64,000 bases of DNA from the NCBI RefSeq assembly GCF_000026225.1, contig NC_011740.1:2790001-2854000 (forward strand). The letters run 5' to 3'. The notes under the pieces were generated by a model. It did no database searches, was not told where the DNA came from, and saw only the letters and a program-made list of their open reading frames with translations. A program made the position numbers and the translations under genes. The DNA is from Escherichia fergusonii ATCC 35469 (lineage in GTDB: Bacteria > Pseudomonadota > Gammaproteobacteria > Enterobacterales > Enterobacteriaceae). Below, one piece after another: positions 7,870 to 16,350 of this stretch (its first letter is position 1; every line of letters starts with the position of its first letter).

Positions 7870-8925
7870 ATGAAAAAGAGCGCTCTGGCATTAGTGGTGA
7901 TGGGCATTGTGGCATCGGCATCCGTACAGGCCGCAGAAATATATAACAAAGACGGTAATAAACTGGATATCTATGGCAAAGTTAAAGCCATGCATTATAT
8001 GAGTGATAATGACAGTAAAGATGGCGACCAGAGTTATATCCGTTTTGGTTTTAAAGGCGAAACACAAATTAACGATCAACTGACCGGTTATGGTCGCTGG
8101 GAAGCAGAGTTTGCCGGAAATAAAGCAGAGAGTGATACTGCTCAGCAAAAAACGCGTCTTGCCTTTGCCGGGTTGAAATATAAAGATTTGGGTTCTTTCG
8201 ACTATGGTCGTAACCTGGGGGCGCTGTATGACGTGGAAGCATGGACCGATATGTTCCCGGAATTCGGCGGCGATTCCTCCGCGCAGACCGACAACTTTAT
8301 GACCAAACGCGCCAGCGGTCTGGCAACGTATCGGAACACCGACTTCTTCGGCGTTATCGATGGTCTGAACTTAACCCTGCAATATCAAGGAAAAAACGAA
8401 AACCGCGACGTTAAAAAGCAAAACGGTGATGGCTTCGGCACGTCATTGACATATGACTTTGGCGGCAGCGATTTTGCCATTAGTGGGGCCTATACCAACT
8501 CCGATCGCACCAACGAGCAGAACCTGCAAAGTCGTGGCACGGGCAAGCGTGCTGAAGCATGGGCAACAGGTCTGAAATACGATGCCAATAATATTTACCT
8601 GGCAACTTTTTATTCTGAAACACGCAAAATGACGCCAATCTCTGGCGGTTTTGCCAATAAGACGCAGAACTTTGAAGCAGTCGCTCAATACCAATTCGAC
8701 TTTGGCCTGCGTCCATCGCTGGGTTATGTCTTATCGAAAGGGAAAGATATTGAGGGCATCGGTGATGAGGATCTGGTTAATTATATCGATGTCGGTGCTA
8801 CATATTATTTCAACAAAAATATGTCAGCGTTTGTTGATTATAAAATCAACCAACTGGACAGCGATAACAAATTAAATATTAATAATGATGATATTGTCGC
8901 GGTTGGGATGACCTATCAGTTTTAA
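7870..8925 (+). CDS. phoE: Phosphate-starvation-induced outer membrane porin E
   Basis: PhoE is a trimeric 16-strand beta-barrel porin with preference for anions and phosphate compounds, made under phosphate limitation. The signal peptide MKKSALALVVMGIVASASVQ ends in A with cleavage before AEIYNKDG. The constriction-loop motif PEFGGDSS and the C-terminal MTYQF needed for BAM recognition are present. ATG 7870 (351 residues) is preferred over ATG 7864 because AGGA at 7860-7863 is 6 bases away from 7870 but abuts 7864. The sequence is very close to K-12, unlike several later genes. A Pho box lies upstream and a REP-like hairpin follows. Confidence 0.98.
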   Translation: MKKSALALVVMGIVASASVQAAEIYNKDGNKLDIYGKVKAMHYMSDNDSKDGDQSYIRFGFKGETQINDQLTGYGRWEAEFAGNKAESDTAQQKTRLAFAGLKYKDLGSFDYGRNLGALYDVEAWTDMFPEFGGDSSAQTDNFMTKRASGLATYRNTDFFGVIDGLNLTLQYQGKNENRDVKKQNGDGFGTSLTYDFGGSDFAISGAYTNSDRTNEQNLQSRGTGKRAEAWATGLKYDANNIYLATFYSETRKMTPISGGFANKTQNFEAVAQYQFDFGLRPSLGYVLSKGKDIEGIGDEDLVNYIDVGATYYFNKNMSAFVDYKINQLDSDNKLNINNDDIVAVGMTYQF

Positions 8926-8933
8926 TGGAGATT

Positions 8934-8954
8934 GCCGGATGCGGCGCATCCGGC
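8934..8954. repeat. REP-type palindrome / bidirectional terminator between phoE and crl
   Basis: GCCGGATGCG and GCGCATCCGGC form a strong hairpin, followed by CACTTTT on the plus strand. It has the GCCGGATG core of E. coli REP/PU elements and sits between convergent phoE and crl, so it can end or stabilise both transcripts. Confidence 0.8.
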
Positions 8955-8963
8955 ACTTTTCAC

Positions 8964-9365
8964 TCACGCGGTTAACTTCACCGGTTCATCACGAAAATCA
9001 TCCGCCGGTTCCAGCTTCAGATTCAGCGTCGACAACAGTTCACGCAGCTTCTCGTGAAACTCACGCAGGGTATGTTCCAGTCGCTCAACCACTTCGGCAT
9101 CTTTTACCGGAACACTCTTCCAGTCGCCTGCTTTATCGAACAGACCAAACTGGTAGCTGTAAGTAAAACGGGATTCCTGCGCTTCAAGCTCCATCCACCA
9201 ACCCCAGAACTCACGCACTTCCGGCGCTGGTTTCACGTTGACGCATACAGCCAGACAATCGAAAAAGAATCGATTATCTTCGCACTTACCTTCACGAATA
9301 TAGGGGCCTAGTGCGGTAAATTTTTTGATCAATCTGCTCTTCGGGTGTCCACTCGGTAACGTCAT
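8964..9365 (-). CDS. crl: Sigma-S assembly factor Crl
   Basis: Crl (133 residues, full length) binds sigma-S and promotes its assembly with core RNA polymerase, boosting curli and other stationary-phase genes, mainly at lower temperature. The conserved central block is present: CVNVKPAPEVREFWGWWMELE and, further on, FTYSYQFGLFDKAGDW, regions implicated in sigma-S contact. There is no insertion sequence or frameshift, unlike some laboratory strains. It is convergent with phoE and lies downstream of frsA on the same strand. Confidence 0.97.
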   Translation of the reverse strand: MTLPSGHPKSRLIKKFTALGPYIREGKCEDNRFFFDCLAVCVNVKPAPEVREFWGWWMELEAQESRFTYSYQFGLFDKAGDWKSVPVKDAEVVERLEHTLREFHEKLRELLSTLNLKLEPADDFRDEPVKLTA

Positions 9366-9422
9366 TGCGATCTCCTGTTGTGATGCACCTGTTTTACCAA
9401 ACTGGTAAAATTTAGCAAATTT

Positions 9423-10667
9423 TTAACACAATCGTTTTTCGATCCAGCTCGTGATTTCCTGAAGACCTTTGTCAAAATTCCGATACACCGGATTAAATGG
9501 AATCTCTAACAATTTACCATCAGCAGATGATGAGGTGATTAAGCGTGAGTCCTCTTCCGGGCTGAACGGATCGTTCTTCCAGTAGCCTGATAACATTGGC
9601 GTTGGGCAGCGACGGCCCAGCAATCCTTGCACTTTTAATGAATAACGATTCAGTTCCACACGCAACGCTTCATCGGAAGCATCATGCATCCCCAAACGAC
9701 TCGCCAGAACGTCAAGATACATTTCCGGCACCTGTTGCTGGCACTTAAAATCACTCAACAGGGTATGAACTACCGGACCAAGACAGGCAACCGCTTTCAG
9801 ACGCGGCGATTCAAGATATGCCAGACGCACAGCAACGTTAGCGCCAAAACGGAAACCAAAGGCCGCGACACGGGTGTGATCCACCCACGGGACGTTAGGC
9901 AGCGCCTTTAAGACGTGCTGATGCAACAGGCTGGAGTCCTGGGTGAGCTTCCTTTTTGAAGAAAAGCCCACCGACGGCATATCAATAGTCAGCATCGCAA
10001 TGCCGCGCGGGGCAAAATAACGTTCATACAGACTGTAATAATCCGTCTGCATCGCATCCAGACCACCACACATTAATACCGTCGGGAACGGGCCATCGCC
10101 TTTCGGCATATGCAAAAAACCGGTGATGGGCGCACCGCCTGGTACGGTAAACTCCATCTGCCGCATCGTGCCCGGCAGACGTTGGGCGGCCTCTTCATAG
10201 GCACGGTTTGACAAAGCCTGCGCTTGCTCGGCCAGGTCATCCCCTTTCAGATGAGGATAGGCGGCAATGTTGTACAACGTGGCCGCATGCAGCCAGTGAC
10301 GACCACTGAGTTGTGGATCTTCTTCCGCACAAGCTTTTTGTTGCCACACCATCGCCTGGGTGGCCCATTCATAAATCCAGTTGCCGCCACGATAGCCAAT
10401 CACCGTATCGTATAAATCATTGTCGGTACGCTCGGCAGCACTCATCACAATTCGCGACTGGACTTCGAGAATTTCACGCGGATCAACACCACGCCAGATC
10501 CACATCAGGCGGTTGATCATGCGATACCAGTGGGGAATGGTTTTACCATCAAGAGCCGACTGCACAGGCGGTTGTGCGCCGTGATTAAAGCGGCGGACTA
10601 GCGTCGAGGTTTCAGGGTGTTTAAAGCGGGGTTTGAACAGGGTTTCGCTCAGGTTTGCCTGTGTCAT
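9423..10667 (-). CDS. frsA: Fermentation-respiration switch protein FrsA
   Basis: A 414-residue alpha/beta-hydrolase-fold protein, same length as K-12 FrsA (YafA). FrsA has been reported to bind the unphosphorylated glucose PTS protein IIA-Glc and to influence the balance of fermentation and respiration. The N-terminal helical region precedes the hydrolase domain (PTVLMCGGLDAMQTDYYSLY). The nucleophile-elbow position reads GFRFGAN, with Phe/Arg instead of the usual Gly-x-Ser-x-Gly, as in the known family. This argues against a classical serine esterase. It lies 92 bases downstream of gpt. Confidence 0.96.
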   Translation of the reverse strand: MTQANLSETLFKPRFKHPETSTLVRRFNHGAQPPVQSALDGKTIPHWYRMINRLMWIWRGVDPREILEVQSRIVMSAAERTDNDLYDTVIGYRGGNWIYEWATQAMVWQQKACAEEDPQLSGRHWLHAATLYNIAAYPHLKGDDLAEQAQALSNRAYEEAAQRLPGTMRQMEFTVPGGAPITGFLHMPKGDGPFPTVLMCGGLDAMQTDYYSLYERYFAPRGIAMLTIDMPSVGFSSKRKLTQDSSLLHQHVLKALPNVPWVDHTRVAAFGFRFGANVAVRLAYLESPRLKAVACLGPVVHTLLSDFKCQQQVPEMYLDVLASRLGMHDASDEALRVELNRYSLKVQGLLGRRCPTPMLSGYWKNDPFSPEEDSRLITSSSADGKLLEIPFNPVYRNFDKGLQEITSWIEKRLC

Positions 10668-10728
10668 AGATGCAGCCTCCAGGAATGCTTACTGGAAGCT
10701 ATTGTAACCTGCCGTGAGTTAAAAAGAA

Positions 10729-10753
10729 CAACGCCCGGCAGTGCCAGGCGTTG
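10729..10753 (-). terminator. Terminator downstream of gpt
   Basis: On the minus strand CAACGCCTGG pairs with CCGGGCGTTG and is followed by TTCTTTTT, immediately after the gpt stop. It separates gpt from frsA. Confidence 0.75.
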
Positions 10754-10759
10754 AAAAGA

Positions 10760-11218
10760 TTAGCGGCCTGAGATAGGCGGAACGAATACGACGCCCATAT
10801 CCCACGGCTGTTCGATCCAGGTATTCTGCGGGATATCAATAACATAATCATCAACCAGCGGACGACCAGCAGGTTTTGCGAAGATAGTCACAAAATGTGC
10901 TTTTGGATACATTTCGCGGATTGCCACTGCAGTACCACCGGTATCAACCAGGTCATCAATAATGATGAAGCCTTCGCCATCGCCTTCTGCGCGCTTCAGC
11001 ACTTTAAGCTCACGCTGGTTGTCGTGATCGTAGCTGGAAATACAAACGGTATCGACATGACGAATACCCAGTTCACGCGCCAGTAACGCACCCGGTACCA
11101 GACCGCCACGGCTTACGGCAATAATGCCTTTCCATTGTTCAGAAGGCATCAGTCGGCTTGCGAGTTTACGTGCATGGATCTGCAACATGTCCCAGGTGAC
11201 GATGTATTTTTCGCTCAT
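10760..11218 (-). CDS. gpt: Xanthine-guanine phosphoribosyltransferase
   Basis: Gpt (152 residues) salvages xanthine, guanine and, less well, hypoxanthine to their nucleotides using PRPP. It is membrane-associated in E. coli. The PRPP-binding signature FIIIDDLVDTGGTA is present near residues 84-97, as is SRGGLVPGALLARELG earlier. Length and ends match the K-12 protein. A terminator follows, and the divergent pepD promoter region lies upstream. Confidence 0.98.
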   Translation of the reverse strand: MSEKYIVTWDMLQIHARKLASRLMPSEQWKGIIAVSRGGLVPGALLARELGIRHVDTVCISSYDHDNQRELKVLKRAEGDGEGFIIIDDLVDTGGTAVAIREMYPKAHFVTIFAKPAGRPLVDDYVIDIPQNTWIEQPWDMGVVFVPPISGR

Positions 11219-11478
11219 GTGAAGTGTCCCAGCCTGTTTATCTACGGCTTAAAAAGTGTTCGAGGGGAAAATAGGTTGCGCGAGATTATAGAGATCTGAC
11301 GCACTAAAAACCAGTATTTCACATGAGTCCGCGTCTTTTTACGCACAGCCTCTCCCTGACGCGGGATAAAGTGGTATTCTCAAACATATCTCGCAAGACT
11401 GTCTTGTGTTGACAACATTTTCTGCTAACCCTGTGACCTGCAATACTGTTTTGCGGGTGATCGACAAGGAGACTTAAC

Positions 11479-12936
11479 GTGTCTGAACTGTCTCAATTAT
11501 CTCCACAGCCGCTGTGGGATATTTTTGCCAAAATCTGTTCTATTCCTCACCCGTCCTATCATGAAGAGCAACTCGCTGAATACATTGTTGGTTGGGCAAA
11601 AGAGAAAGGTTTCCATGTCGAACGCGATCAGGTAGGTAATATCCTGATTCGTAAACCTGCTACCGCAGGTATGGAAAATCGTAAACCAGTCGTCTTGCAG
11701 GCCCACCTCGATATGGTGCCGCAGAAAAATAACGATACCGTGCACGATTTCACTAAAGATCCTATCCAGCCTTATATTGATGGCGAATGGGTTAAAGCGC
11801 GCGGTACCACGCTGGGCGCGGATAACGGCATTGGTATGGCCTCTGCACTGGCGGTTCTGGCTGACGAAAATGTGGTTCACGGTCCGCTGGAAGTGCTGCT
11901 GACCATGACCGAAGAAGCCGGTATGGACGGGGCGTTCGGCTTACAGAGCAACTGGTTGCAGGCTGACATTCTGATTAACACCGACTCCGAAGAAGAAGGT
12001 GAAATCTACATGGGTTGTGCTGGGGGTATCGACTTCACCTCCAACCTGCATTTAGATCGTGAAGCCGTTCCGGCTGGTTTTGAAACCTTCAAATTAACCT
12101 TAAAAGGTCTGAAAGGCGGTCACTCCGGCGGTGAAATCCACGTTGGCCTGGGTAACGCAAACAAACTGCTGGTGCGCTTCCTGGCGGGACATGCGGAAGA
12201 GCTGGACCTGCGCCTTATCGATTTCAACGGTGGCACACTGCGTAACGCCATCCCGCGTGAAGCCTTTGCGACGATTGCTGTCGCAGCTGATAAAGTCGAC
12301 GCACTGAAATCTCTGGTGAATACCTATCAGGAGATCCTGAAAAACGAGCTGGCAGAGAAAGAGAAAAATCTGGCATTGCTGCTGGACTCTGTTGCGAACG
12401 ATAAAGCTGCCCTGATTGCGAAATCTCGCGATACCTTTATTCGTCTGCTGAACGCCACCCCGAACGGTGTGATCCGCAACTCCGACGTGGCAAAAGGTGT
12501 GGTTGAAACCTCACTGAACGTCGGTGTCGTGACCATGACCGACAACAACGTAGAAATTCACTGCCTGATCCGTTCTCTGATCGACAGCGGTAAAGACTAC
12601 GTGGTGAGCATGCTGGATTCGCTGGGTAAACTGGCAGGCGCGAAAACCGAAGCGAAAGGCGCATATCCTGGCTGGCAGCCGGACGCTAACTCTCCGGTGA
12701 TGCATCTGGTACGCGAAACCTATCAGCGTCTGTTCAACAAGACGCCGAACATCCAGATTATCCACGCGGGTCTGGAATGTGGTCTGTTTAAAAAGCCGTA
12801 TCCGGAAATGGACATGGTTTCTATCGGGCCAACCATTACCGGTCCACACTCTCCGGATGAGCAAGTTCACATCGAAAGCGTAGGCCATTACTGGACACTG
12901 CTGACTGAACTGCTGAAAGAAATTCCGGCGAAGTAA
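11479..12936 (+). CDS. pepD: Aminoacyl-histidine dipeptidase (peptidase D)
   Basis: PepD (485 residues) is a zinc M20-family dipeptidase that cleaves a broad range of dipeptides, including carnosine, in the cytoplasm. Metal and catalytic residues are visible: QAHLDMVPQ (His and Asp near 80-82), LGADNGIGMA (bridging Asp near 118), TEEAGMDG (catalytic Glu-Glu near 149) and the terminal-domain His in TGPHSPDEQVHIES. The start codon is GTG 11479, placed 7 bases after AAGGAGA; this non-ATG start matches the K-12 annotation I recall. Its upstream 260-base region is shared with divergent gpt. Confidence 0.98.
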   Translation: MSELSQLSPQPLWDIFAKICSIPHPSYHEEQLAEYIVGWAKEKGFHVERDQVGNILIRKPATAGMENRKPVVLQAHLDMVPQKNNDTVHDFTKDPIQPYIDGEWVKARGTTLGADNGIGMASALAVLADENVVHGPLEVLLTMTEEAGMDGAFGLQSNWLQADILINTDSEEEGEIYMGCAGGIDFTSNLHLDREAVPAGFETFKLTLKGLKGGHSGGEIHVGLGNANKLLVRFLAGHAEELDLRLIDFNGGTLRNAIPREAFATIAVAADKVDALKSLVNTYQEILKNELAEKEKNLALLLDSVANDKAALIAKSRDTFIRLLNATPNGVIRNSDVAKGVVETSLNVGVVTMTDNNVEIHCLIRSLIDSGKDYVVSMLDSLGKLAGAKTEAKGAYPGWQPDANSPVMHLVRETYQRLFNKTPNIQIIHAGLECGLFKKPYPEMDMVSIGPTITGPHSPDEQVHIESVGHYWTLLTELLKEIPAK

Positions 12937-12946
12937 TAACGATAAC

Positions 12947-12968
12947 GTCCACGCCTGCGGGCGTGGAC
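12947..12968. terminator. Hairpin downstream of pepD
   Basis: GTCCACGCC-TGCG-GGCGTGGAC is a perfect 9-bp stem just after the pepD stop. No clear T-run follows on the plus strand, so it may act as a mRNA-stabilising structure rather than a strong terminator. Confidence 0.55.
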
Positions 12969-12983
12969 TACTGTTTGAAGCCA

Positions 12984-13226
12984 ATGGCTATCTATATCGA
13001 AATAACAAAACATTATGAAACTCATGAAAAGGTCGCATATTTATATAGCTGCGACCATATTTCATGGGGAGAATTTCTGATCACCAAAGAAAGTTTTGCG
13101 CTGGAATCCGTGAAAGAACTTAAGGGTGAAAAGCAGAATTTTTATATGTTCAGAGCCTGGGGCAAAGTCAGGAAAACATACTTAGCCACGGGAGAATTTC
13201 CCCAGGAAACATGTTACGCCGCTTAA
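12984..13226 (+). CDS. Hypothetical small protein (80 residues)
   Basis: The frame reads MAIYIEITKHYETHEKVAYL and continues to a TAA after QETCYAA. I do not recognise it. It is soluble, rich in Lys, Glu and aromatic residues, and has no signal peptide or membrane helix. The body of the frame (YLYSCDHISWGEFLI, FYMFRAWGKVRKTYLATGEFP) has normal amino-acid composition, which favours a real gene. A GTG at 12963 would put the start inside the hairpin after pepD, so ATG 12984 is preferred, although its ribosome site is weak. The gene is AT-richer than pepD and converges with the DUF457-like gene. Confidence 0.55.
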   Translation: MAIYIEITKHYETHEKVAYLYSCDHISWGEFLITKESFALESVKELKGEKQNFYMFRAWGKVRKTYLATGEFPQETCYAA

Positions 13227-13234
13227 AGTCAGAA

Positions 13235-13759
13235 TCATTTTTTCACGCGTTTTACATTTACCATTTTAGCATTACGCCTGCACCACATGGCAATGGCGGC
13301 AACCACTAATGCCAGTTCCAGTAAAAACGACCAGTGTAATAAAAAATTGAGCCACCACGGATGATGTACCGCCGTAATATGAAAGAGTGCAAAGGGTTGG
13401 TTAACGAAAGGCATCAACCACCAGATATCACCGACCAGCGTATCAAGCAACAAATGCACAATACCATTCAGGCAAAACACCACGCCCAGCCACGCCGGAA
13501 GTTTATTCTTCGCAATTGCGGCCCAGACTAATGTCGCCGCCAGCAGAGCAAACCATAATAATGGCCAATGAGACGGGTAAAGATGATGATGTCGTTGCCC
13601 GTTATCAACCAGATAGCACCAGAAAAGATCAAAATCGGGCGCAACGGCCCCAACTAAGCCAATAACCATCGCCCAGCGCGCATGACGAGCAATCAGTGGC
13701 AAGCGTTTCATTAAAGTACAAGTTATTAAATAACCAGCCGGAAGATGACCGATAAACAT
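13235..13759 (-). CDS. YdjM-like (DUF457) inner-membrane metal-dependent hydrolase family protein
   Basis: A 174-residue integral membrane protein with four to five predicted helices. The conserved polar motifs GAVAPDFDLFW (Asp pair near residues 44-46), HHHLYPSHW (near 57-65) and HLLLDTLVGDIWWLMP match the DUF457/YdjM family of putative membrane-bound metal hydrolases. The start at 13759 (MFIGHLPAGYLI) is chosen because AAAGGA precedes it by about 7 bases; an 18-codon longer frame lacks this. YdjM itself is an SOS-controlled protein of unknown substrate. The gene shares the prfH-rtcB2 strand and lies 61 bases downstream of prfH, so co-transcription is possible. Confidence 0.72.
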   Translation of the reverse strand: MFIGHLPAGYLITCTLMKRLPLIARHARWAMVIGLVGAVAPDFDLFWCYLVDNGQRHHHLYPSHWPLLWFALLAATLVWAAIAKNKLPAWLGVVFCLNGIVHLLLDTLVGDIWWLMPFVNQPFALFHITAVHHPWWLNFLLHWSFLLELALVVAAIAMWCRRNAKMVNVKRVKK

Positions 13760-13820
13760 GACGAATCCTTTCGTTTTTCCCGCCGCTTTCATATAGAAAA
13801 CGGCGGGAGACATTCCTCAA

Positions 13821-14435
13821 TTACACAGCAACAAAAGCCATCCCGGTAAATATCCGTCGCGGATTGCCACGTTCAATTTGATGATGGAACATTCGCCGCT
13901 GCGATTTCAGCGCCGCACTATTTTCCTGTTGCTGTTGTTCCAGCTTCCAGGCAATCAGTAATCGCGCCAGTCGCTTGTTGGCATGTTGGCTGCGCTCTGA
14001 CTGAACCTTCACGCTAATCCCGGATGCCAGATGCGTGGCGCGTACCGCCGAGTCGGTTTTATTGACATGTTGACCGCCCGGCCCCGACGAACGCAGCGTC
14101 TCATAACGGATTGCATCCGATTGTTCCTGCTCATCAGCGGTAAAACGCCCAATGCCCAGAAACCAGTTTTTGCGCCCATGATGAGGCCGATACGGGCTTG
14201 GGCAAATCCACTGAATAGTGCCGCACCAACTTTCGCTTAATGCCCATGCGTTATCGCCATCAAGTGAAACCAGCGCCGAACGCAGTGTGTCAGAGTAGCG
14301 ACCCGTTTCTGTTTCCAGCACCGTTACCGCGACGTCTTGTCGGGCAGCTTCTTTAATCAGCCTGTCCAGTGCCTTTTTCACTGCGAGACAACATTCTTCC
14401 GGCCCCTGAGCTGAGGAGAGTTGTAGCAAGATCAT
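13821..14435 (-). CDS. prfH: Peptide chain release factor homologue RF-H
   Basis: PrfH (204 residues) is a class-I release-factor-like protein containing the GGQ loop that triggers peptidyl-tRNA hydrolysis, in RSSGPGGQHVNKTDSAVRA near residues 118-136. It lacks the stop-codon-reading domains of RF1/RF2. In published work on E. coli with an intact pair, PrfH rescues ribosomes whose 16S decoding centre has been cleaved, and RtcB2 reseals the RNA. The ATG at 14435 overlaps the rtcB2 stop as ATGA. K-12 carries only a truncated prfH as I recall, so this complete copy is notable. The basic C-terminal tail (NPRRIFTGMAFVAV) is present. Confidence 0.93.
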   Translation of the reverse strand: MILLQLSSAQGPEECCLAVKKALDRLIKEAARQDVAVTVLETETGRYSDTLRSALVSLDGDNAWALSESWCGTIQWICPSPYRPHHGRKNWFLGIGRFTADEQEQSDAIRYETLRSSGPGGQHVNKTDSAVRATHLASGISVKVQSERSQHANKRLARLLIAWKLEQQQQENSAALKSQRRMFHHQIERGNPRRIFTGMAFVAV

Positions 14436-15571
14436 CCTTTTTTCCCTCCACTGTTTTTGAGCGTCAGCACCGGACGCAGTCGCGCGACAGGAATAATTAA
14501 ACCGGCCTGCACCAGACATTGCACCACACTTTCAGCCGATTTATAGGCTTGTGGCGCTTCTTCAAAGATGAGTTGTTTATCGCGACAAATTACCCGACTG
14601 CCAAGTTCAGTACGTGAGAGTTGCGTCGCCGTGTATTTCGCTGCCAGACGCCCTTTACACTCGGTGCGCCCCCATTTACGCCCTGCCCCATGCGCCAGCG
14701 AGTGGAGCGTTTTTTCGTTCGCAACAGGCTTAACCAGCCAGGAGTAATCACCGCGTGAACCGGGAATAATCACCAGACCGTTGTCATCCGGCGTAGCCCC
14801 TTTACGGTGTAACCATCCTTGTTGATCGCCGATTCGACATGCGCTAACAAAGTTATGCGCCACATCCAGAACCGAATTTCCGTTGGCCTTAACTTGTTGC
14901 ATTATGCGCAAAGCGATCAGCTGGCGATTAATACGCGCAAACGCCAGCGCATCATCATGTTCCGCAATATAACTTAGCGCGTCGTCACTGCCTTCAGGCA
15001 AACCATGATGCGAAAACGAGGCAATATGCCGCTGTAAAATAGACTGCCCTAAACCACGCGAGCCGCTATGGACCAGCAGTTGCAGATGCTGCGCATCCAG
15101 ACCTGACAGTGCAAACAGTTCAGCGTCGATAATTTGATCAACTTGTTGCAGTTCTGCGAAGTGGTTTCCGCCACCGATAGAGCCAAGCGCGCAGCGCCAC
15201 GGATGCTGTGCAAACGCTGACGGCAGGTTTTCCTCCAGCCAGCTTTCTTCAGCAACGTCATCCAGCACAGATAATCGCTTTTCAAACTTATCGGCGTTGT
15301 ATTTACGCGCGAGAATATCTGTTTGCCATAGCGCCATGCCGCAGCCGATATCATTGCCGACCAGTGCCGGGTAAAAACGGCCTACGGAGAAGAACGCTGC
15401 GCCAATCGGATAGCCGCGTCCGGGGTGTAAATCTGGCATCCCCACTACGCGCTGCATGTTGGGTAAATTTGCCGTGATGTGTAATTGTTGGATCGCTGAA
15501 CTCTCGATCCACAGGTCATCAGATGCGATGGTAAATACCGCATCGGATAAGGGACGAATATATTTGCCCAT
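14432..15571 (-). CDS. RNA ligase RtcB2 (RtcB family, prfH-linked)
   Basis: A 379-residue RtcB-family GTP-dependent RNA ligase that joins 2',3'-cyclic phosphate and 5'-OH ends through an RNA 3'-phosphate intermediate. Metal and guanylylation motifs are visible: MPDLHPGRGYPIGAAF, GNDIGCGMA with the Mn-binding Cys near residue 75, SIGGGNHFAELQ, VHSGSRGLGQ, and SLAHGAGRKWGR with the histidine that carries GMP near 304. It is the second RtcB type, found with prfH rather than with rtcA. It is translationally coupled to prfH by an ATGA overlap, and an ERIC element lies 13 bases upstream of its start, in the promoter region. Confidence 0.92.
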   Translation of the reverse strand: MGKYIRPLSDAVFTIASDDLWIESSAIQQLHITANLPNMQRVVGMPDLHPGRGYPIGAAFFSVGRFYPALVGNDIGCGMALWQTDILARKYNADKFEKRLSVLDDVAEESWLEENLPSAFAQHPWRCALGSIGGGNHFAELQQVDQIIDAELFALSGLDAQHLQLLVHSGSRGLGQSILQRHIASFSHHGLPEGSDDALSYIAEHDDALAFARINRQLIALRIMQQVKANGNSVLDVAHNFVSACRIGDQQGWLHRKGATPDDNGLVIIPGSRGDYSWLVKPVANEKTLHSLAHGAGRKWGRTECKGRLAAKYTATQLSRTELGSRVICRDKQLIFEEAPQAYKSAESVVQCLVQAGLIIPVARLRPVLTLKNSGGKKG

Positions 15572-15584
15572 GTATCATTCCATT

Positions 15585-15711
15585 TATACTCGTCATACTT
15601 CAAGTTGCATGTACTGCGACTGCGTTCGTTCACCCCAGTCACTTACTTTAGTAAGCTCCTGGGGATTCACTCGCTTGTCGCCTTCCTGCAACTCGAATTA
15701 TTTAGAGTATA
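15585..15711. repeat. ERIC element (127 bp)
   Basis: The segment starts TATACTCGTCATACTTCAAG and ends TTTAGAGTATA, with the conserved core TCACCCCAGTCACTTACTTT and AAGCTCCTGGGGATTCAC used as the ERIC-PCR primer sites. The length equals a full enterobacterial repetitive intergenic consensus. It sits between rtcB2 and yafP, and so probably lies in the rtcB2 transcript leader or promoter. Confidence 0.95.
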
Positions 15712-15888
15712 TAAATATAAAAATCAGGAAATGGCAGACGAATCCAGGGCAAGAAAAAAAGAATTAATCCTGGAAAGGTCTGCAAAGAGTCATTGATAAA
15801 GGATTTTTCATGATTTACCTCCTTGCAGTTTGTGGAATAAGAAAACGCGCACATATTAGGCGGGCGTTATTTTCATTGCAAGCTGGAT

Positions 15889-16341
15889 TTAGTGTTGCGG
15901 TTTATATCGCATATGAAAATTAGTAAACCACGCTCCCCGGCATTCAACGCGCTGCTGCTTAACTGTCTGAAAACCATAACGTTCAAAAAAGGGTTTTGCG
16001 GTTATGCTGGCGTCCACCGTAAGTTCGGATTCAGACTTAATCAAAGGTTTTAACAAAGCGCTGGCAACCCCACGGCGGGTATATTCAGGGTCAACAAATA
16101 ACATATCGATATAATGTTCAATGCTGGAAATAAAACCAACCGGTTGTGCATTAATGACTGCAACCCGCACTTGTGATTTCGCGAGTTTCTCTTTCCATCG
16201 ATGTTCATCAATCTGCGCCCAGGCGGCAATTTGTTGTGGTGAATAATGCTGACTGGCGGTCATCGTAACCGCTCTAATAAAAATAGCGCATAGTTGCTGA
16301 AAATCGCCAGGCTGATAGTCTCTTATTTGTATATTATTCAT
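15889..16341 (-). CDS. yafP: GNAT-family N-acetyltransferase YafP
   Basis: YafP (150 residues) is a GNAT acetyltransferase. The acetyl-CoA-binding motif A is clear in MLFVDPEYTRRGVASALLKP (near residues 78-98), followed by the FFERYGFQTV strand-helix. Its substrate is unproven. It is the last gene of the SOS operon dinB-yafN-yafO-yafP and starts 10 bases after yafO. In K-12 it has been linked to resistance to nitroaromatic genotoxins. The length equals the K-12 protein and no damage is visible. Confidence 0.95.
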   Translation of the reverse strand: MNNIQIRDYQPGDFQQLCAIFIRAVTMTASQHYSPQQIAAWAQIDEHRWKEKLAKSQVRVAVINAQPVGFISSIEHYIDMLFVDPEYTRRGVASALLKPLIKSESELTVDASITAKPFFERYGFQTVKQQRVECRGAWFTNFHMRYKPQH

Positions 16342-16350
16342 AATATAAAT

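Noticed and set aside
15456..15767. 103-residue frame over the rtcB2 start and ERIC
   Set aside because: Antisense of rtcB2 joined to ERIC; no ribosome site.
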